In this document: positions 15,539 to 17,266 of the stretch, in pieces
Position numbering within the stretch: position 1 is the stretch's first letter
Layout: every line of letters starts with the position of its first letter
Source: Grifola frondosa
Lineage: Eukaryota > Basidiomycota > Agaricomycetes > Polyporales > Grifolaceae
Direction of reading: 5' to 3'
Length of the DNA: 17,266 nucleotides
Assembly (NCBI GenBank): GCA_001683735.1
Contig: LUGG01000058.1
Coordinates: 1-17,266 of the forward strand
The notes under the pieces: generated by a model
The model's database searches: none
What the model was told of the DNA's origin: nothing
The model's input: the letters and a program-made list of their open reading frames with translations, nothing else
Position numbers and translations under genes: made by a program

Positions 15539-16546
15539 GTGAAATATGTTACCTTAATTCTTATTATAATTTACAATTATTTGCTCTCCATGAAAAATAA
15601 CTATCAATTATTGTTTGCTTATTCTCATAAAATAATAACTAATGATAAATTTCCTAATTTTTATTTTAGTGCTTTATTTTCTAATTCTTCTTTATTAAAT
15701 AATAAAGTTAATAATAATAATAATATTTAATATTTTTAATGATCAGTATATCTATCCGGAGTTTAATAGTGATTCTGAAAATATATCATATTCTAATAAA
15801 AAATATTTAATTATACTAAGTTTAAAAATAATAATACTAATAAGAATAATAAATTTCAGATCATTGAATCTCATAAGGAAAATTTAATAGATTATTCGCT
15901 GGTGGTTATAAAAGTTATTTAAATAATAATGTATTACTAGTTAATTTTAATTAATTAAATAATCTGGAAAGTTTAAAGGTTAGAATTAAATAAAAATTTT
16001 AAATAATTTAGAGTAGGGTTTACTTATTTCTTATTATTATTGGTAAAGTATAAAAAAAGGTATTACTAATGGAATAAATCTTATTTAATATATTATTAAC
16101 AAAAAATGTTAATCTTAATTTATTATATCCTTTAATTCTTCGAAATATTATTAAATCTGAAATAGAATATAATTTTTGTTAAAACTGAAGCTAATGTATG
16201 GATAGTTTTTTTTTTCATAACAAAAAGATGATTATAATAAGGCATTTTAACGCTGAGAGAAGAGATTAAATTATTGAATTAAAGAAGTATTAGCCGAATA
16301 TAATATTATAATTTAAAAGGATAAGAAAAAATCTATTCCTTATTTATATTTATAATGTGGAAGAATTCTCTGATATTAAACAATTCCCTACTAAAAATAG
16401 TATTTTAGATTTACCATCATTTATTAATTGAAAGATAGTAAAAAATAATTATACGAAAAATTACTTAATTCTAAAAATAATGGGCCATTCAATAAAACGG
16501 ATATAGTTAATAAATTTTTAAATCCTTTTTATAAATAATAATATTT
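15539..16546 (+). pseudogene. Decayed coding-like region, family not recognised
   Basis: A plus-strand protein-like text can be followed in pieces through stops and shifts: an open 63-codon part at 15539-15730, then FNSDSENISYSNKKYLII (about 15760) and NKFQIIESHKENLIDY (about 15850-15895). Further pieces are LLYPLILRNIIKSEIEYN (about 16120-16170), EEFSDIKQFPTKNSILDLPS (about 16361-16420) and NNGPFNKTDIVNKFLNPFYK (about 16479-16537). The composition (Asn, Lys, Ile, Ser) is like that of the plasmid genes, and TAA again stands in places where the surrounding text continues. The ribosomal protein gene rps3 was considered because it often lies near here and is AT-rich, but no rps3 signature was seen. 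It could be the N-terminal part of another plasmid gene. Confidence 0.3.
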
Positions 16547-16712
16547 ATATTTTGTATTTTAATACTAGTAGTAATAATTTTAAAAAAAATTTTTTTTAAT
16601 AAATAAATTTATTTTTAATTTTATAAATTATTTTTATGTATAAGAAACTGGTTAAAAAATAAAATTTTTAATCTTGATAATAATTTAAAAAATTTATTTT
16701 TATAAGTATTTT

Positions 16713-16783
16713 AGGGTTAAGTTTACGGATGGTTCTGTAGTAGACCTGCAAATTATTTATAAGGTTCAATCCTTCTTAACTCT
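16713..16783 (+). tRNA. tRNA-like sequence, possibly trnC(gca)
   Basis: A 7-base acceptor stem AGGGTTA / TAACTCT pairs throughout (one G-T). A D-arm-like hairpin TACGG-ATGGTT-CTGTA (16724-16739) has GG in the loop. A T-arm AAGG-TTCAAT-CCTT (16761-16774) has a 6-base loop where 7 is usual, consistent with one lost base. The central region contains CTGCAAA, which would place anticodon GCA (Cys) after U33. However, the flanking TAGAC and TTATT do not pair, so the anticodon arm is defective as read. It is either a tRNA with sequence errors or a remnant. Confidence 0.45.
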
Positions 16784-17203
16784 ATATTTAACTTTTTAAT
16801 TATAGAAAGTTAATATTTAATTAAATAATTAGTGTAAAAATATTTTAAGTCTTAATAATACAATTATATTTGTTAAATTAAATCATTTATTTTGATTTTA
16901 ATATACAAAAATTGTAATAATACACATTATTTTAATCATTTTTTATTTAAAAAAAATTTTTTATGGTTTAATTATAATATTAAGGTTAAAGAGAATAGAA
17001 TTTTAAAAAGCAATTTTGTTTTTAAATATATTTAATTGTCCTTTGGCTCTTAAGAAAAATTAAATAATTATTCTGATTTTATAATAACTAGTTAATACAA
17101 TATTTTATATCATTTTCTTTCCATAATTTATTTTCTTTTATCCTAAAAATTGAATAAATTTAATAAATAAATAAATTAATTTTATATTGATAAAATTTTT
17201 TAA
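16784..17203. other. AT-rich spacer between the two tRNA positions
   Basis: Very AT-rich with no protein or RNA gene recognised. Confidence 0.35.
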
Positions 17204-17266
17204 TTCTCTTAGTTTAATGAAGAACATCATTTCTAAAATGCAATTTTGGTTCGATTCCAAAAAGAG
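17204..17266 (+). tRNA. trnR: trnR(ucu), cut by the window end
   Basis: CTCTT (17206-17210) can pair with AAGAG at the very end of the window to form the inner acceptor stem. The last two acceptor bases lie outside. The D-arm is GTTT-AATGAA-GAAC. The T-arm TTTGG-TTCGATT-CCAAA is perfect. The anticodon hairpin reads CATT-TCTAA-AATG. With two more T in the T run it would be the standard 7-base loop TTTCTAA with anticodon UCU (Arg, AGA codons). As written the loop is two bases short, in line with the homopolymer losses elsewhere in the window. Confidence 0.65.

Noticed and set aside
15539..15730. rps3
   Set aside because: Only AT-rich composition and position suggest it; no Rps3 motif was recognised.

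Overview
The window looks like a stretch of fungal mitochondrial DNA, most likely from an agaricomycete-type basidiomycete. It is extremely AT-rich and carries nad2 directly joined to nad3 by a one-base TAATG overlap. It also has an intact-looking atp6, group I intron sequence with a LAGLIDADG endonuclease, scattered GC-rich hairpins, and large amounts of linear mitochondrial plasmid (invertron) debris. The taxon is inferred from family resemblance and layout; no search was run. TGA should be read as Trp (code 4).

Layout: 1-1236 is the 3' part of a group I intron in nad2 (conserved core at about 30-175, decayed LAGLIDADG gene at 255-1136). 1237-1591 is the last nad2 exon and 1591-2190 is nad3. 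The nad3 frame runs on past its conserved end into a plasmid-type membrane protein readable in pieces to 3142. 3143-3790 is non-coding. 3791-4499 holds a second, badly broken plasmid-type protein. 4841-4925 is an 85-bp leader that also occurs at 3611-3695, and 4941-5737 is atp6. 6067-9190 (+) holds a DNA polymerase B fragment followed by a T7-like RNA polymerase fragment. 9192-11709 (-) is a second, nearly complete protein-primed DNA polymerase, tail to tail with the RNA polymerase. 12052-12744 (-) is a Q/T-repeat membrane protein of plasmid type. 12831-13593 (-) holds pieces of homing endonucleases and a second copy of the atp6 3' end. 14227-15208 (-) is the C-terminal half of a third DNA polymerase reading, which complements the fragment at 6067-7279. 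15539-16546 is decayed coding-like sequence of unknown nature. 16713-16783 is a tRNA-like sequence, and a trnR(ucu) runs off the right edge.

How it fits together: three respiratory-chain/ATP synthase genes (nad2, nad3, atp6) are the resident genes. Everything else is mobile: intron plus endonuclease, an endonuclease associated with a duplicated atp6 tail, and one or more integrated linear plasmids whose convergent rpo and dpo genes and accessory membrane proteins are broken, inverted and dispersed. Short GC palindromes have landed inside several of these mobile genes.

Caution on quality: nad2 and atp6, which should be intact, are interrupted by frameshifts each curable by one extra A or T at a short homopolymer. 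The same kind of single-base loss recurs through the plasmid genes. This points to uncorrected long-read homopolymer errors, or alternatively to a nuclear copy (NUMT). Pieces called pseudogene may therefore be less broken in the real molecule than they look here, although in-frame TAA/TAG codons and the truncations are not explained by base loss.
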